Positions 14,593-24,325 are shown, numbered from the stretch's first letter. The stretch: DNA of 64,000 nt from Nakamurella endophytica (GCF_014646215.1 NZ_BMNA01000004.1:338125-402124), one strand, 5' to 3'. The notes: generated by a model not told the origin, from the sequence alone. A program made the numbers and translations.

Positions 14593-14621
14593 AGCTTAGC
14601 AGCGATGGACAGAACTGTCCA
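14593..14621 (-). promoter_or_regulatory. Housekeeping promoter of rpoB with palindromic -35 region
   Basis: On the complement, TGGACA (14621-14616), a 17-bp spacer and TAAGCT (14598-14593) match the SigA -35/-10 pattern. The -35 box forms one arm of a 7-bp inverted repeat, TGGACAG-AA-CTGTCCA (14606-14621), that could be an operator. Confidence 0.7.
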
Positions 14622-15040
14622 GACGTGCCGTCGGCGGCGCCGACCGAAGGACCTCGGGGCACCAGCCCCGCAGGCCGGACCGATCCGGCGTCTCGCACCG
14701 ACGGAACGCTCCCCCAGGTCACCGGGGAACGACGTCGCTCGACAAGCGTGGCCGGTCGATGGCGATCCGTCAAGCGGCCGCGCCCCGGAATGACCCGATG
14801 GTGTCGCCGATCGGTGCTGGTCACGGTCGTCCGGGAGCCGGAGCGGGGTCGAACCGGCCACGACGGCGGCGCCGGAGCGGGCGCGGCGGGACGGCCGACG
14901 CAGGTCCGGCGGGACGGCCGGCGCCCGTGCGGCGGAACGGCCGCCACCGCTCCGGCGGGACGTCGGTCGGGCAGGACCCGGACGGTCGCCGGCCCGGCCC
15001 GCCGTCTGGGGATCAGACCGGTCCGGACGTGCCGGCGGGC
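14622..15040. other. Gene-free stretch upstream of rpoB
   Basis: About 420 bp of G+C-rich sequence without a convincing gene on either strand. Short variants of GGCGGGACGGCCG recur between about 14880 and 14970, which looks like local decay of a small repeat. No tRNA, known RNA or further promoter was recognised. Confidence 0.5.
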
Positions 15041-15424
15041 TCAGCCTCGGTGGCAGACCGCCTCGACGTTGTTGCCGTCGGGGTCGCGCAGGAACACCGC
15101 GTAGTAGCCCGGGTGGTACTCGGGCCACTCGCGGGGCTCGTGCAGCACCTCGGTGTCGACGGCGTCGGCCGCTCGCCGCACGGCGTCCACGGCGGCCCGG
15201 TCGGCCGCCGCGAAGGCCAGGTGGTTCTCCCGGCCGGGGCCGTCCCCCACCGCGGGCGACACCCAGAACCGTGGGTCGCCCGCCGGCCCGGCGAACCCGA
15301 CGACCGGCCCCTGCGGGGTCGGGATCCGCACCGCCTCGACCACCCCGAGCGGCGCCAGGACCTGCGTGTACCAGTGGACGGCCGCGTCGACGTCCGCGAC
15401 CTGCACTCCGATGTGATCCAGCAT
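15041..15424 (-). CDS. VOC (glyoxalase-fold) family protein
   Basis: A 127-residue protein made of one vicinal-oxygen-chelate domain: beta-alpha-beta motif LDHIGVQVADVDAAVHWY at the N-terminus, NHLAFAAAD in the middle, and the terminal FLRDPDGNNVEAVCH. Likely metal ligands are the His of LDHIG, the His of NHLAF and the Glu of NNVEAV. Such proteins dimerise and act as lyases, dioxygenases or resistance proteins; the substrate cannot be told. The ATG at 15424 starts directly at the domain; a GTG at 15448 adds eight residues. It stands alone between rpoB and the rplJ-rplL terminator. Confidence 0.8.
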   Translation of the reverse strand: MLDHIGVQVADVDAAVHWYTQVLAPLGVVEAVRIPTPQGPVVGFAGPAGDPRFWVSPAVGDGPGRENHLAFAAADRAAVDAVRRAADAVDTEVLHEPREWPEYHPGYYAVFLRDPDGNNVEAVCHRG

Positions 15425-15489
15425 GCCGGGCACCCTACGGTCGGGCACCGACAGCCGCCCGGCCGCGCGCGGGGCAGGGCCGCGGACGC

Positions 15490-15527
15490 CGAACGGGGCG
15501 GCTCCCCGGTGGGAGCCGCCCCGTTCG
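15490..15527 (-). terminator. rplJ-rplL terminator
   Basis: A perfect 16-bp stem, CGAACGGGGCGGCTCC (15490-15505) with its complement at 15512-15527 and a 6-nt loop, about 45 bp after the rplL stop on the complement. Confidence 0.85.
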
Positions 15528-15569
15528 GATCGGGCGGGTGATGCGCTCCCGGTGTCCCGGGAGGGGCGA

Positions 15570-15965
15570 CTACTTGACGGTCGCGGTGGCGCCGGCGTCG
15601 GCCAGCTTGGCGCGGGCGGCCTCGGCGGCCTCCTTGGCGACCTTCTCCAGGATCGGCTTCGGAGCCGCGTCCACGAGGTCCTTGGCCTCCTTCAGGCCCA
15701 GCCCGGAGACGATCTCCCGGACGGCCTTGATGACCTGGACCTTCTTGTCGCCGGCAGCCTCGAGGATGACGTCGAACTCGTCCTGCTCCTCGGCGGCCTC
15801 GGCCGGCGCGCCGCCGCCCGGGCCGGCCGGGCCGGCGGCCACGGCCACCGGGGCCGCGGCGGTCACGCCGAAGGTCTCCTCGAACTGCTTGACGAACTCG
15901 CTCAGCTCGATGAGCGTGAGCTCCTTGAAGGCATCCAGGAGCTCGTCGGTGCTCAGCTTCGCCAT
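15570..15965 (-). CDS. rplL: 50S ribosomal protein L7/L12
   Basis: This 131-residue stalk protein recruits translational GTPases. The N-terminal dimerisation domain ([20 protein letters not shown]), an Ala/Gly/Pro/Glu hinge at about 37-62, and the C-terminal factor-binding domain ([18 protein letters not shown]... [12 protein letters not shown]) are all intact. The ATG at 15965 follows GAGAGG at about 8 nt. It lies about 96 bp downstream of rplJ in the usual order. Confidence 0.98.
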   Translation of the reverse strand: MAKLSTDELLDAFKELTLIELSEFVKQFEETFGVTAAAPVAVAAGPAGPGGGAPAEAAEEQDEFDVILEAAGDKKVQVIKAVREIVSGLGLKEAKDLVDAAPKPILEKVAKEAAEAARAKLADAGATATVK

Positions 15966-16061
15966 GGTGGCGTCCTCTCTGTCTGTTCTGTAAGTGGTGC
16001 GGGACGTGCGGGTGGGCACCGGATCGCCGGTGCGGGGTGCCGGTCGGCCGACCGGCACGGA

Positions 16062-16661
16062 TCAGACCGTGACCGGCTGGTCCGCGGCGGCGTCGGCGGA
16101 CTCGGCGTCCGCACCGGCCGGGGCTTCCGCCGGAGCACCGGCGGCGTTCTTCTCCTGGAGCGCGGCGGCCAGCTGCGCCACCTTGCTCGGCAGCGCGTTC
16201 AGGACCACGGCCGCCTTGGTGAGCGTGCCGAGCATCGCTCCGGCCAGCTTGGCCAGCAGCACGTCCCGCGACTCCAGGTCGGCCAGCTTGGTGACCTCGC
16301 CGGCGTCCAGCGGCTTGCCGTCGAGCACACCGCCCTTGATCACCAGCAAGGGGTTGCCCCGGGCGAAGTCCCGCAGCGCCTTGGCCGCGTCGACCGGCTC
16401 GCCGGCCACGAAGGCCACCGCGGTGGGACCGGTGAACAGGTCGTCCAGACCGGTCACGCCCGCATCGGCGGCCGCCCGCTTGACCAGGGTGTTCTTGGCG
16501 ACCGTGTAGGTCGTCCCGGCCCCGAGGGACCGGCGCAGGGTGGTGAGCTGCGACATGGTCAGACCGCGGTACTCGGTGACCACCGCGGCACTGGACGAGC
16601 GGAAGTGCTCGGCGATCTCGGCGACGGCCGCGGCCTTGTCCTGCGGTGCAGTTCCTGCCAC
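16062..16661 (-). CDS. rplJ: 50S ribosomal protein L10
   Basis: The 199-residue base of the ribosomal stalk and likely autoregulator of rplJ-rplL. The N-terminal domain ([39 protein letters not shown]) is typical, and the C-terminal helix that binds L7/L12 dimers is followed by an acidic Ala-rich tail ending Q-P-V-T-V. GTG at 16661 has GGGAG 5 nt upstream. A structured leader precedes it. Confidence 0.97.
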   Translation of the reverse strand: MAGTAPQDKAAAVAEIAEHFRSSSAAVVTEYRGLTMSQLTTLRRSLGAGTTYTVAKNTLVKRAAADAGVTGLDDLFTGPTAVAFVAGEPVDAAKALRDFARGNPLLVIKGGVLDGKPLDAGEVTKLADLESRDVLLAKLAGAMLGTLTKAAVVLNALPSKVAQLAAALQEKNAAGAPAEAPAGADAESADAAADQPVTV

Positions 16662-16886
16662 TTCGTCTCCCTTCGTGCCTCGTTCGGATCGGTGGCCGAC
16701 CGGTGCCGGCCACCGCCACCTCGACGGACCCGGAGACGACGAACGCCCCGGCCGCAGGGCGGCACGGGGCGTGGGCCGGCGGATGCCGGCGCGACCTCGT
16801 CCTCCTGCGTGGGCCGCCCGGCACTCCCGGGTCCTTCGGCCGCACCCGAGAAGGGCATGCGGCAGCCGACGGTCTTCGGTGGAACA
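16662..16886 (-). ncRNA. L10-type ribosomal protein leader
   Basis: The transcript between the promoter (16893-16921) and rplJ is about 225 nt, rich in paired segments; one clear stem is ACGCCCCG (16743-16750) with CGGGGCGT (16765-16772). Bacterial rplJ leaders bind the L10-(L12) complex for feedback control. Position and length fit, but I did not thread it onto the family model, so boundaries are approximate. Confidence 0.55.
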
Positions 16887-16892
16887 GCTGCC

Positions 16893-16921
16893 ACTGTACC
16901 GGTCGCCCGGCGGACCTACAA
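16893..16921 (-). promoter_or_regulatory. rplJ-rplL promoter
   Basis: On the complement, TTGTAG (16921-16916), a 17-bp spacer and TACAGT (16898-16893) give a good SigA-type promoter; transcription would begin near 16886. Confidence 0.75.
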
Positions 16922-16978
16922 ACGCCCGGTCGTTGCCCGCCGCGGATCGGGACGGGACGGCGGTCTCCCGCCGTCCGG

Positions 16979-18019
16979 TCAGCCCGTGTAGACGGTGGCC
17001 GGGTCCGGTGCGCTGATCGTGACGTCGGTGTCGAAGGAGGTGGCCTCGAAGGACGTGCTGGCCGTGACGCCGGAGGCGGTGGTCCTGCTCTCGGCGCGCA
17101 CCACCCGGTCGCGCTCGTCCAGGTAGACCGTGATCGGCAACGACCGCAGGCCGGCGGCCAGGCTCTGCTCGAGCTGCTGCTTCTGGGCGCCGGTGGCTGC
17201 GGCAGCGGCCTTGGCGACGTCGACCACCATGCGGTAGCGGGTGGTCCGCACGCCCTTCACGTCCGCCGGTCCCTCGTCGACGATCTCCGACGCGGCGGCG
17301 GCCTGCACCGAGTACTGGTCGGCGCCCGCCGAGCGCAGGTAGCCGTCGAGCTGCCCCGCCAGCTGCTGCAGGACCGGGTTCTCGGAATCCGGGCTGGCCA
17401 GCGCCCAGCGCTTGCCGGTGATGCCCATCCGGGACAGCAGCTCCTGCCCGGAGACGTAGATCTTGTCGGACACCAGCAGCAGCCGCATGCTCAGGTCGGT
17501 GCCGGACACCGACAACCGGAGGTTCATGTCGATGCCGGTGATGCGACCGCCGGCCAAGGCCTCGCTGAAGGCACCCTCGGCGCTGGTGCCCGCCGCGCGG
17601 ACGGTGAGCGAGCCCACCATGCTGCGGAGCGCACCGTTGGCCTTGCGCACCCGCGACGCGAACTCCGCCGGGTCCACCCGCTGTCCGGACGACGTCGCGG
17701 TGGAGCCGGTGGTGGTGCCGTCCGTGCCGTCCGTGCCGTCCGTGCCGCCCGAGGAGCCGGTCGAGGCGGTGGACGAGCCGGTGGTGGTGCCGGGGTCCGG
17801 CGTGGTCGGGTCGGAGTCCGTGCCCGGGGAGGTGGCGGGCTGCCCGGTACCGGTGGCGGACTGCGCAGTGCCGGTCGCGGACGGCGAGGTGATGGTGGCG
17901 CCGGCGACCGGTTGCGCGGTCCCCGCGACGGTGCCGGCGCAGCCGGCCGCGACCGCCAGCAGGCAGGCCGCCGCCAGCGCCCGCAGGGCCGTCCGCCCGC
18001 TCGTCGTCCTCGTGCCCAC
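16979..18019 (-). CDS. Putative lipoprotein, possibly LppX/LprG-like
   Basis: A 346-residue exported lipoprotein: a short basic N-terminus, hydrophobic core and lipobox (VAAGC) near residue 28. A linker of about 95 residues of Ser, Thr, Gly, Asp and Pro follows, with a triplicated T-D-G. The C-terminal 220 residues ([52 protein letters not shown]) resemble the curved beta-sheet lipid-carrier fold of mycobacterial LprG/LppX, but I cannot confirm the family by eye. GTG at 18019 is chosen because it starts the signal peptide and has GGGGG 6 nt upstream; 20 more codons are open. It sits between the L10 operon promoter and rplA. Confidence 0.7.
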   Translation of the reverse strand: MGTRTTSGRTALRALAAACLLAVAAGCAGTVAGTAQPVAGATITSPSATGTAQSATGTGQPATSPGTDSDPTTPDPGTTTGSSTASTGSSGGTDGTDGTDGTTTGSTATSSGQRVDPAEFASRVRKANGALRSMVGSLTVRAAGTSAEGAFSEALAGGRITGIDMNLRLSVSGTDLSMRLLLVSDKIYVSGQELLSRMGITGKRWALASPDSENPVLQQLAGQLDGYLRSAGADQYSVQAAAASEIVDEGPADVKGVRTTRYRMVVDVAKAAAAATGAQKQQLEQSLAAGLRSLPITVYLDERDRVVRAESRTTASGVTASTSFEATSFDTDVTISAPDPATVYTG

Positions 18020-18117
18020 CGCGGCCCCCGTCCGTACCGATCCGCGCCGGTCCGGGAGGTCCGGGCCGGGGTCCAGCATGCCACCGGCGGCAGGGCCGGA
18101 AGGACGCCGGAACGCCG

Positions 18118-18150
18118 ACCGCCCCGCCCTGCGAGGCAGGACGGGGCGGT
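18118..18150 (-). terminator. rplK-rplA terminator
   Basis: ACCGCCCCG-CCCTGC (18118-18132) pairs with GCAGG-A-CGGGGCGGT (18136-18150), a stem of about 14 bp with a small internal bulge and a 3-nt loop, 28 bp after the rplA stop. Confidence 0.8.
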
Positions 18151-18177
18151 GGAGGCGGTGTGGTGCCGGTGCGACGC

Positions 18178-18894
18178 TCAGGCGTCGGCCGTCTCCAGCA
18201 GGTTCCGGGTGCGGGTCGGGTCCACCGGGATGCCCGGGCCCATCGTCGTGGAGAAGTAGACCTTCTTCACGTACCGACCCTTGGCCGCCGACGGCTTGAC
18301 CCGGAGCACCTCGTCCAGGGCGGCGCCGTAGTTCTCGACCAGCTTCTCGACCGGGAAGGAGACCTTACCGATCACCAGGTGCAGGTTCGCGGCCTTGTCG
18401 ACCCGGAAGTTGATCTTCCCGCCCTTGATGTCGGTGACCGCCTTGGCGACGTCGGCGGTGACCGTGCCGGTCTTCGGGTTCGGCATCAGACCGCGGGGTC
18501 CCAGCACCCGCGCGATCCGGCCGACCTTGGCCATCTGGTCCGGCGTGGCGATCGCCGCGTCGAAGTCGGTCCAACCGCCCTGGATGCGGGCGATCAGGTC
18601 GTCGGAGCCGACCACGTCCGCGCCGGCGGCTTCGGCCTCGGCCGCGCGGTCGCCGACCGCGAACACCACGACGCGGGCGGTCTTGCCGGTGCCGTGCGGC
18701 AGGTTGACGGTGCCCCGCACCATCTGGTCGGCCTTGCGCGGGTCGACGCCCAGCTGCAGGGCGACCTCGACGGTGGCGTCCTGGCCCTTGGTCGTGCTGG
18801 TCTGCTGCGCCAGCTTCGCCGCCGCGAGCGGCGTGTAGAGCTGGTCGCGGTCGACCAGGGCTGCGGCGGCCTTGTAGGCCTTCGAGCGCTTCAT
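18178..18894 (-). CDS. rplA: 50S ribosomal protein L1
   Basis: This 238-residue protein forms the L1 stalk that helps release deacylated tRNA. Typical features are [12 protein letters not shown] at the N-terminus, the domain II motif [20 protein letters not shown] in the middle, and [16 protein letters not shown] near the C-terminus. GGAGAA lies 6 nt before the ATG. It follows rplK by about 127 bp, in the conserved order. Confidence 0.97.
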   Translation of the reverse strand: MKRSKAYKAAAALVDRDQLYTPLAAAKLAQQTSTTKGQDATVEVALQLGVDPRKADQMVRGTVNLPHGTGKTARVVVFAVGDRAAEAEAAGADVVGSDDLIARIQGGWTDFDAAIATPDQMAKVGRIARVLGPRGLMPNPKTGTVTADVAKAVTDIKGGKINFRVDKAANLHLVIGKVSFPVEKLVENYGAALDEVLRVKPSAAKGRYVKKVYFSTTMGPGIPVDPTRTRNLLETADA

Positions 18895-19021
18895 GTCTTC
18901 TCCGTATCGGTGGATGGCGCCGGTGGGCGCCGGGTGGAGGTGGTGGTCGACGGGCCGCGCCGGGCCCTCCCACCGCCCGCGGGACGCGGGTCGTGCTGCC
19001 GGCCGGGTGGCCGGCGGGACG

Positions 19022-19456
19022 TCAGTCGGTGACGGTGATGCCCATCGACCGGGCGGTGCCGGCGATGATCTTGGCGGCCGCGTCGACGTCGTTGGCGTTC
19101 AGGTCGACCTGCTTGAGCTGGGCGATCTCCCGCACCTGGGCGCTGGTGACGGTGGCCACCTTGGTGGTGTGCGGCGTCGCGGAGCCCTTGTCGACACCGG
19201 CGGCCTTGAGCAGCAGCCGGGCGGCGGGCGACGTCTTCAGCTTGAAGTCGAAGGACCGGTCCTCGTACACCGAGATTTCGACCGGCACGACCTCGCCGCG
19301 CTGCGACTCCGTCGCGGCGTTGTAGGCCTTGCAGAACTCCATGATGTTGACGCCGTGCTGGCCGAGCGCGGGGCCGACCGGCGGGGCCGGGTTCGCCATT
19401 CCGGCCTTGATCTGCAGCTTGACGACCGCCGACAGTCGCTTCTTCTTCGGGGGCAT
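19022..19456 (-). CDS. rplK: 50S ribosomal protein L11
   Basis: A 144-residue protein of the GTPase-associated centre that binds 23S rRNA helices 43-44. [40 protein letters not shown] shows the two N-terminal proline motifs of the thiostrepton-binding domain; the C-terminal domain ends [16 protein letters not shown] precedes the ATG by 6 nt. Part of nusG-rplK-rplA. Confidence 0.97.
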   Translation of the reverse strand: MPPKKKRLSAVVKLQIKAGMANPAPPVGPALGQHGVNIMEFCKAYNAATESQRGEVVPVEISVYEDRSFDFKLKTSPAARLLLKAAGVDKGSATPHTTKVATVTSAQVREIAQLKQVDLNANDVDAAAKIIAGTARSMGITVTD

Positions 19457-19563
19457 GACACTTCCTCGGGCTGGGGCTGGGCTGTGGTGGATCCCGGGCG
19501 GGACCCGTGGACTACAGGGTGCAACGCACCCGGCGTGCCGCGCATGCCGCGCGGCCCGGCCGG

Positions 19564-20418
19564 TCAGATCTTGGCGACCTGCTGGAACGACAGCTCGACC
19601 GGCGTCTCCCGGCCGAAGATCGACACCAGCACCTTGACCTTCTGTGCGTCCGGGTTGACCTCGCTGATCGTCGCCGGGAGCGTCGCGAACGGGCCGTCCA
19701 TGACCGTGACGGACTCGCCGACCGAGAAGTCGACGACGACCTTGGTGCCGCCCCCGCCGCCCTCGACGGTGGCGATCTGGGCGGCCTTCTTCGGCGCTGC
19801 CGGGACCAGGATCTTGACCACGTCGTCGACCGACAGCGGCGACGGACGCTGCGCCGTGGCACCGACGAACCCGGTCACGCCCGGGGTGTTGCGCACCGCG
19901 CTCCAGGACGCGTCGGTCAGATCCATCCGGACCAGGATGTAGCCGGGGTAGACCTTGCGCTGGACCTGCTTGCGCTGGCCGTTCTTGATCTCGGTGACCT
20001 CTTCGGTCGGGACCTCGATCTGGAAGATGTAGTCCTCCATGTCCAGCGACTTGATGCGGGTCTCGAGGTTGGTCTTGACCTTGTTCTCGTAGCCCGCGTA
20101 CGAGTGCACGACGTACCACTCGCCGTCGGCGCGGCGCAGCGACGCCCTGAGCTCGGCGACCGGGTCGACCTCCGGCTCCTCGGCGGCCGCCGGGTCCTCG
20201 GTGGCGGCCTGGTCGGCCTCGTCCGCCGCGTCGACCAGCTCGGCGTCCTCCAGCGCGACCTCGCGGTCGGGCTCGGAGTTGGCCACCGAGTCGTCGGCGA
20301 TGCCGTCCTCGATGTCCGAGTGGCCGTCGTCCCCGGTCTGCTCGTCGGGCTGCTGGCCGGTGGCGGTGACGTCGTCGAGCAGGTCGCCCTCGTCGCTGCG
20401 ATCGGCAGGTGTCGACAC
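19564..20418 (-). CDS. nusG: Transcription termination/antitermination protein NusG
   Basis: A 284-residue NusG. About 95 acidic, low-complexity residues come first, as in many actinobacterial NusGs, then the NGN domain ([20 protein letters not shown]...YPGYILVRM...[12 protein letters not shown]) and the C-terminal KOW domain ([13 protein letters not shown]...ETPVELSF). It tethers RNA polymerase to ribosomes or Rho. Start choice: GTG 20418 has AGGAAG about 11 nt upstream; GTG 20430 is only one base from it. The gene lies 53 bp after secE. Confidence 0.95.
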   Translation of the reverse strand: MSTPADRSDEGDLLDDVTATGQQPDEQTGDDGHSDIEDGIADDSVANSEPDREVALEDAELVDAADEADQAATEDPAAAEEPEVDPVAELRASLRRADGEWYVVHSYAGYENKVKTNLETRIKSLDMEDYIFQIEVPTEEVTEIKNGQRKQVQRKVYPGYILVRMDLTDASWSAVRNTPGVTGFVGATAQRPSPLSVDDVVKILVPAAPKKAAQIATVEGGGGGTKVVVDFSVGESVTVMDGPFATLPATISEVNPDAQKVKVLVSIFGRETPVELSFQQVAKI

Positions 20419-20471
20419 GGTGGTACTCACTTCCTGGTTGTGCGGGTGACGCTGGTGGGAGCCGGTGAGCG

Positions 20472-21083
20472 CTAGCCGAAGACGGCGAGCACTCCCTGCG
20501 CGAAGAGCACGTCCAGCCCAGCGACCAGCGCGACCATGAAAACGACGAAGACGATCACGACGATCGTGTACGTGACCATCTGGTTGCGGGATGGCCAGAT
20601 GACCTTCCGCAACTCGGCGACGACCTCGAGGAGGAACCGGCGGAGCCGGGCCAGCAGGCCGCCCCGCGGGGCGACCGCGACCTCGCGAGCCCGGGTGGCC
20701 GCGGTCTTGCCGGGGGTGACCCCGGTACGGACGACCGACCGGCGGGCGGCGGCACGGGCGGAGCCCGCGGCACCGGCCCCGACCACGGCGGCCTCCCGGT
20801 CCGGCACGCCGGCGTCCGGGACGGGCTCCTCGTCGAGGGTCCCGGTCGCGTCGGCGGCATCGGCGGCGGCGGCGTCGTCCATGTCGTCCAGGGCCGCCTT
20901 GCGCAGGAACGGCTCGCCGTCCGGGGCCACCGTGTCCAGCGGCTCGATCGGGTTGCTGCCGCTGTGCCCGGGGGCACGACGGCCGGCCGCGCGCCGAGCG
21001 GAGCCGCGGACGGCGTCGTCGGACGCCGCCGGCTGGCCGCCGTCGGTGCCCGGCTCGCGGTCGCCGTCGCTCTGGTCGCTCAC
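20472..21083 (-). CDS. secE: Preprotein translocase subunit SecE with N-terminal extension
   Basis: A 203-residue SecE. The conserved C-terminal 60 residues contain the amphipathic helix ([21 protein letters not shown]) and a single transmembrane segment ([20 protein letters not shown]) that clamps SecY. The first 130 residues are an Asp/Ala-rich, probably unstructured extension of unknown function. GTG at 21083 has GAGGA about 5 nt upstream. Downstream of tRNA-Trp and upstream of nusG, as expected. Confidence 0.94.
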   Translation of the reverse strand: MSDQSDGDREPGTDGGQPAASDDAVRGSARRAAGRRAPGHSGSNPIEPLDTVAPDGEPFLRKAALDDMDDAAAADAADATGTLDEEPVPDAGVPDREAAVVGAGAAGSARAAARRSVVRTGVTPGKTAATRAREVAVAPRGGLLARLRRFLLEVVAELRKVIWPSRNQMVTYTIVVIVFVVFMVALVAGLDVLFAQGVLAVFG

Positions 21084-21189
21084 CCGTGTCCTCGTCTCGT
21101 CCCGGTCCTCGTTCCGGTGCCGGTGGAGCCGGCACCACTGGGCCACCGCGACGCCGGCCCGGCACGGGCAACTCCGCCGCGGAGCTGTG

Positions 21190-21262
<73 letters not shown>

Positions 21263-21323
21263 TCGGGCACGGTCTCCGATACGCGCGCACGGCGCAGCAT
21301 CGGACTCCGAGTCCCGACGCTCC

Positions 21324-21353
21324 AGTGTAGAGGCCGGGACTGCCGGACGCTAA
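21324..21353 (-). promoter_or_regulatory. Promoter for tRNA-Trp-secE-nusG
   Basis: On the complement, TTAGCG (21353-21348), an 18-bp spacer and TACACT (21329-21324). The -35 box overlaps the stop codon of the upstream HAL-like gene (21350-21352). Confidence 0.5.
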
Positions 21354-22870
21354 TCCCCCGGCCGGGCACCGTCCGCGCGGTCCGCGACCGACGACAGGTG
21401 GGGCGCGGCCTCGGCGGCGAGGGCCGGCAGCAGCGCGGTCGCGGTGGCCAGGTCCGGCGACAGGTCGCGGTCGCGCCGGTCGTCCGGGAGGTCCGCGCAC
21501 AGCCGCAGCAGCTCGCCGACCGGTCCGCTCCGGCTCCCACCGGTTCCGGCTCCGGCGCGCAGCGCCCGGACCGCGGCGACCAGTTCGCAGGCCAGCACGC
21601 CGCGGTACCCGGCGTCGGCCGCGGCGACCTGCCGTGCGGCCTGCGAGGCGAAGCTGGCGTCCTCCTCCACCCCGCGGGAGAGGACCGCCGTGTGCAGGCC
21701 GGGCGGCGTGGCCGCCGCCGTGACCTCCGCGAGTGCGGACGCCGCGACGTACTCGGTGATCATCACCCCGGACGCGCCGGCGGTGCCGTCGGACAGGAAG
21801 GGCGGCAGGCCGGTGAACGCCGGCTCGCACAGCAGGGCCAGCCGCGCCTGGGAGCTGCGCGCCGACTGCGCGGCGGTCAGCGTCACCGCGGACAGCGCCG
21901 TCGACAGGTAGGCGGCGTGGAAGGCACCGTGGTGGGCGACGCCGCCGGCCTCGTCGGCGGATCCTCCGGCGATCAGCACGGGGTTCTCCGCGGGCGCGCA
22001 GGACATCCGCTCGACGACCAGGCCGGCGAGCTGCAGGGCGTCCAGGAAGGGTCCGTGGACCTGCGGCAGGGTGCGCAGCGCGAACGGGTCCTGGATGCGG
22101 GCCGGCGCCGCGGCGCCGGCGGCCAGTGCCCGCACGGTGCGGCAGACCGCGACCGCGCCCGGGAACGGTGTGGCCCGTTCCACCGCGGGCGAGAACGCCT
22201 CGAGGTTGCCGCCGACGGCAGCCAGGGTCAGCACCGCCACCGCCGGCGCGGCCGCCGCGGACTCGCCCGCCGCGACCAGCGCCAGGGCCGCGTCGCCCAG
22301 CGTCGCAGCGTTGCTGGACAGGAAGCCCAGGGCGTCGGCGGCACCGAACGGGACGGGCGCGCGGTGGCCCGGCCGTCCCGGGGCTCCCCGCCCGGAGATC
22401 AGCGCCCCGGCCGCGGCGGCCAGCGCCGACAGGTCCCCGGTGCCGACGCTCCCCCACTCCCGGACCTCGGGCAGGTCGTCCCCGTCGAGCAGGGCGGCCA
22501 CCCCGTCCAGCACCGCCGGGCGCACGCCGCTGCCGCCGGCGGCCAGCTGGTTGAGCCGGACGAGCAGCATCGCGCGCACGCGCTCCCGGGACCGCAGCGG
22601 TCCGGCGGCGGTGGCATGGCTGCGGACCAGGGCGGCGGCATGACCGGCCGGGTCCCCGGTCACCCCCACCGAACGGTTGGCGCCGACCCCGGTGCTGCGC
22701 CCGTACAGCTCGCGCCGGCCGGCCTCCCGGTCGCCCAGCGCCGACGACGCCTGCGCCGCCGACCGCGCCCGCGCGGTGAGACGGACCAGGACCGGACCGG
22801 CGGCTGCGGCGGCGATGGTCGCGACCGGCAGCGGAGCTCCGTCGATCTCGACGGTCGGCGGCGTGGGCAC
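21350..22870 (-). CDS. HAL/PAL-superfamily protein with altered MIO motif
   Basis: A 506-residue relative of histidine/phenylalanine ammonia-lyases. Family marks are the Tyr loop L-Y-G-R-S-T-G-V-G (Y56), [19 protein letters not shown], and [13 protein letters not shown] with [12 protein letters not shown] (compare TDNPLV and NFHG). The position of the prosthetic-group motif reads [12 protein letters not shown] (140-151) where active lyases have GSVGASGDLAPLA: the Ala-Ser pair of the Ala-Ser-Gly triad is replaced by one Thr (T144). Without the serine the MIO electrophile cannot form by the known route, so it may not be a classical ammonia-lyase. No hutU/hutI or other histidine-degradation gene is near. 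GTG at 22870 has GAGGA 8 nt upstream. Divergent from the osmoprotectant transporter. Confidence 0.8.
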   Translation of the reverse strand: MPTPPTVEIDGAPLPVATIAAAAAGPVLVRLTARARSAAQASSALGDREAGRRELYGRSTGVGANRSVGVTGDPAGHAAALVRSHATAAGPLRSRERVRAMLLVRLNQLAAGGSGVRPAVLDGVAALLDGDDLPEVREWGSVGTGDLSALAAAAGALISGRGAPGRPGHRAPVPFGAADALGFLSSNAATLGDAALALVAAGESAAAAPAVAVLTLAAVGGNLEAFSPAVERATPFPGAVAVCRTVRALAAGAAAPARIQDPFALRTLPQVHGPFLDALQLAGLVVERMSCAPAENPVLIAGGSADEAGGVAHHGAFHAAYLSTALSAVTLTAAQSARSSQARLALLCEPAFTGLPPFLSDGTAGASGVMITEYVAASALAEVTAAATPPGLHTAVLSRGVEEDASFASQAARQVAAADAGYRGVLACELVAAVRALRAGAGTGGSRSGPVGELLRLCADLPDDRRDRDLSPDLATATALLPALAAEAAPHLSSVADRADGARPGD

Positions 22871-23185
22871 TGCGCGATCCTCGCGCCGCCGGGCCGCCGC
22901 GACGGGGCAGCGCGCCGCAGCCACGGCAGGCACGGCAGGCATGCGGGCACGGCAGGCACGGCCCGCGGACGCGTCGCCGCGGTCACCACCCGCCCCGACC
23001 CGGCCACCGCAGGCCACGGCCGGCCCCAGCCGGCCCCAGCCGGACGGACCGAAGCTTGACGACGGCCGGTGCCCGTTGCAAGGGTTTGCGCTCGACCATC
23101 GCCGAGGGAGGCCTGCACCACGGTCCGCAGGAGGACCGCCACCAACGGACGAGGCCGCATCCGGCCCTTCACGCCGAGGTCGTCG
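22871..23185. other. Divergent intergenic region with short tandem repeats
   Basis: 315 bp between the HAL-like gene and the transporter operon. It holds several copies of CACGGCAGG (22922-22959) and a doubled CGGCCCCAGC (23021-23040). No sigma-A promoter of good quality was found. TTGCAAGGGTTTGCGC at about 23075 contains a small inverted repeat (GCAA...TTGC) that might be regulatory. Confidence 0.4.
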
Positions 23186-24325
23186 ATGATCAGGTTCGAC
23201 GCAGTCACCAAGCGCTATCCGGACGGCACGGTCGCCGTCGACGAATTGGATCTCGAGGCGCCGTCGGGGCGCATCACCGTGCTGGTCGGCCCCTCGGGCT
23301 GCGGCAAGACCACGTCGCTCCGGATGATCAACCGCATGATCGACCCGACCAGCGGGACGATCTGGTTGGACGGCCGGGCCACCGCCGACGTGCCGCCGGC
23401 GACTCTGCGCCGTGGGATCGGCTACGTGATCCAGCACGCGGGGCTGTTCCCGCACCGCACCGTGCTGGACAACGTCACGACGGTGCCGGGCCTGCTGGGG
23501 CACGACCGCCGGACGGCCCGCACCCGTGCGATGGAGCTCCTCGAGCGGGTCGGGCTGGAGCCACGGATGGCCTCGCGGTACCCGGCCCAGCTGTCCGGCG
23601 GCCAGCAGCAGCGGGTCGGGGTCGCCAGGGCGCTGGCGGCCGACCCACCGGTCATGCTCATGGACGAGCCGTTCTCGGCGGTCGACCCGGTCGTCCGGGA
23701 GCAGCTGCAGAACGAGTTCCTGCGGCTGCAGCAGGACCTGCACAAGACCATCGTCTTCGTCACCCACGACATCGACGAGGCCATCAAGCTGGGCGACCAG
23801 GTCGCCGTGCTCGCCGTCGGCGGGCACCTGGCGCAGCTGGCCGCGCCCGCGGAGCTGCTGTCCCGGCCGGCCAGCACGTTCGTCGCCGGGTTCGTCGGTC
23901 GCGACCGCGGCTACCGCGCGCTCGGCTTCACCACCGGCGAGGTGGCCCTGCAGGACGAGCCGACCGTCCGGGTCGGCGCGGACGTCGGGGACGCGCGGCG
24001 GGTGGCCCGGGACGAGTGGGTGCTCGTCGTCGACGAGGGCGGGGCACCGCAGGGCTGGTGGCTGCTGTCCGGGGACCCCGGCGGCCGCGCCGACCACACC
24101 GTCGAGGCCGCGCGGCTCAACCTGGGCGGGACCCTGGCCACGGCGGGCGGCAGCCTGCGGTCGGTGCTGGACGCGGCGCTGTCGTCGCCGTCCGGTCGCG
24201 GCGTGGTGGTCGACGACGACGGGCGGCTGCTCGGCACGGTGACCGCCGCTGCGGTGATCGACCGGATCGAGGCGCTGGCCCGCGACGGCCGGTCCGGGGA
24301 CACCGCGGCGGCAGGCCGCCCGTGA
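23186..24325 (+). CDS. opuCA: Osmoprotectant ABC transporter ATP-binding protein
   Basis: A 379-residue ATPase of the ProV/OpuCA family that powers glycine betaine/choline/carnitine-type uptake. Walker A GPSGCGKTT (about 36-44), Q-loop Q-H-A-G-L-F, signature LSGGQQQR, Walker B VMLMDEPFSAVD and switch H (VTHDIDEA) are intact. The C-terminal 130 residues include one recognisable CBS-like half (GRGVVVDDDGRLLGTVTAAAVIDRIEA), the kind of domain that senses ionic strength in OpuA; a second half is less clear. ATG at 23186 has GAGGT about 6 nt upstream. First gene of a four-gene operon. Confidence 0.9.
   Translation: MIRFDAVTKRYPDGTVAVDELDLEAPSGRITVLVGPSGCGKTTSLRMINRMIDPTSGTIWLDGRATADVPPATLRRGIGYVIQHAGLFPHRTVLDNVTTVPGLLGHDRRTARTRAMELLERVGLEPRMASRYPAQLSGGQQQRVGVARALAADPPVMLMDEPFSAVDPVVREQLQNEFLRLQQDLHKTIVFVTHDIDEAIKLGDQVAVLAVGGHLAQLAAPAELLSRPASTFVAGFVGRDRGYRALGFTTGEVALQDEPTVRVGADVGDARRVARDEWVLVVDEGGAPQGWWLLSGDPGGRADHTVEAARLNLGGTLATAGGSLRSVLDAALSSPSGRGVVVDDDGRLLGTVTAAAVIDRIEALARDGRSGDTAAAGRP

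Noticed and set aside
22921-22960. Closely spaced CACGGCAGG copies as a CRISPR-like array
   Set aside because: Units are too short, with spacers of only a few bases and no cas genes nearby; it is simple-sequence repetition.
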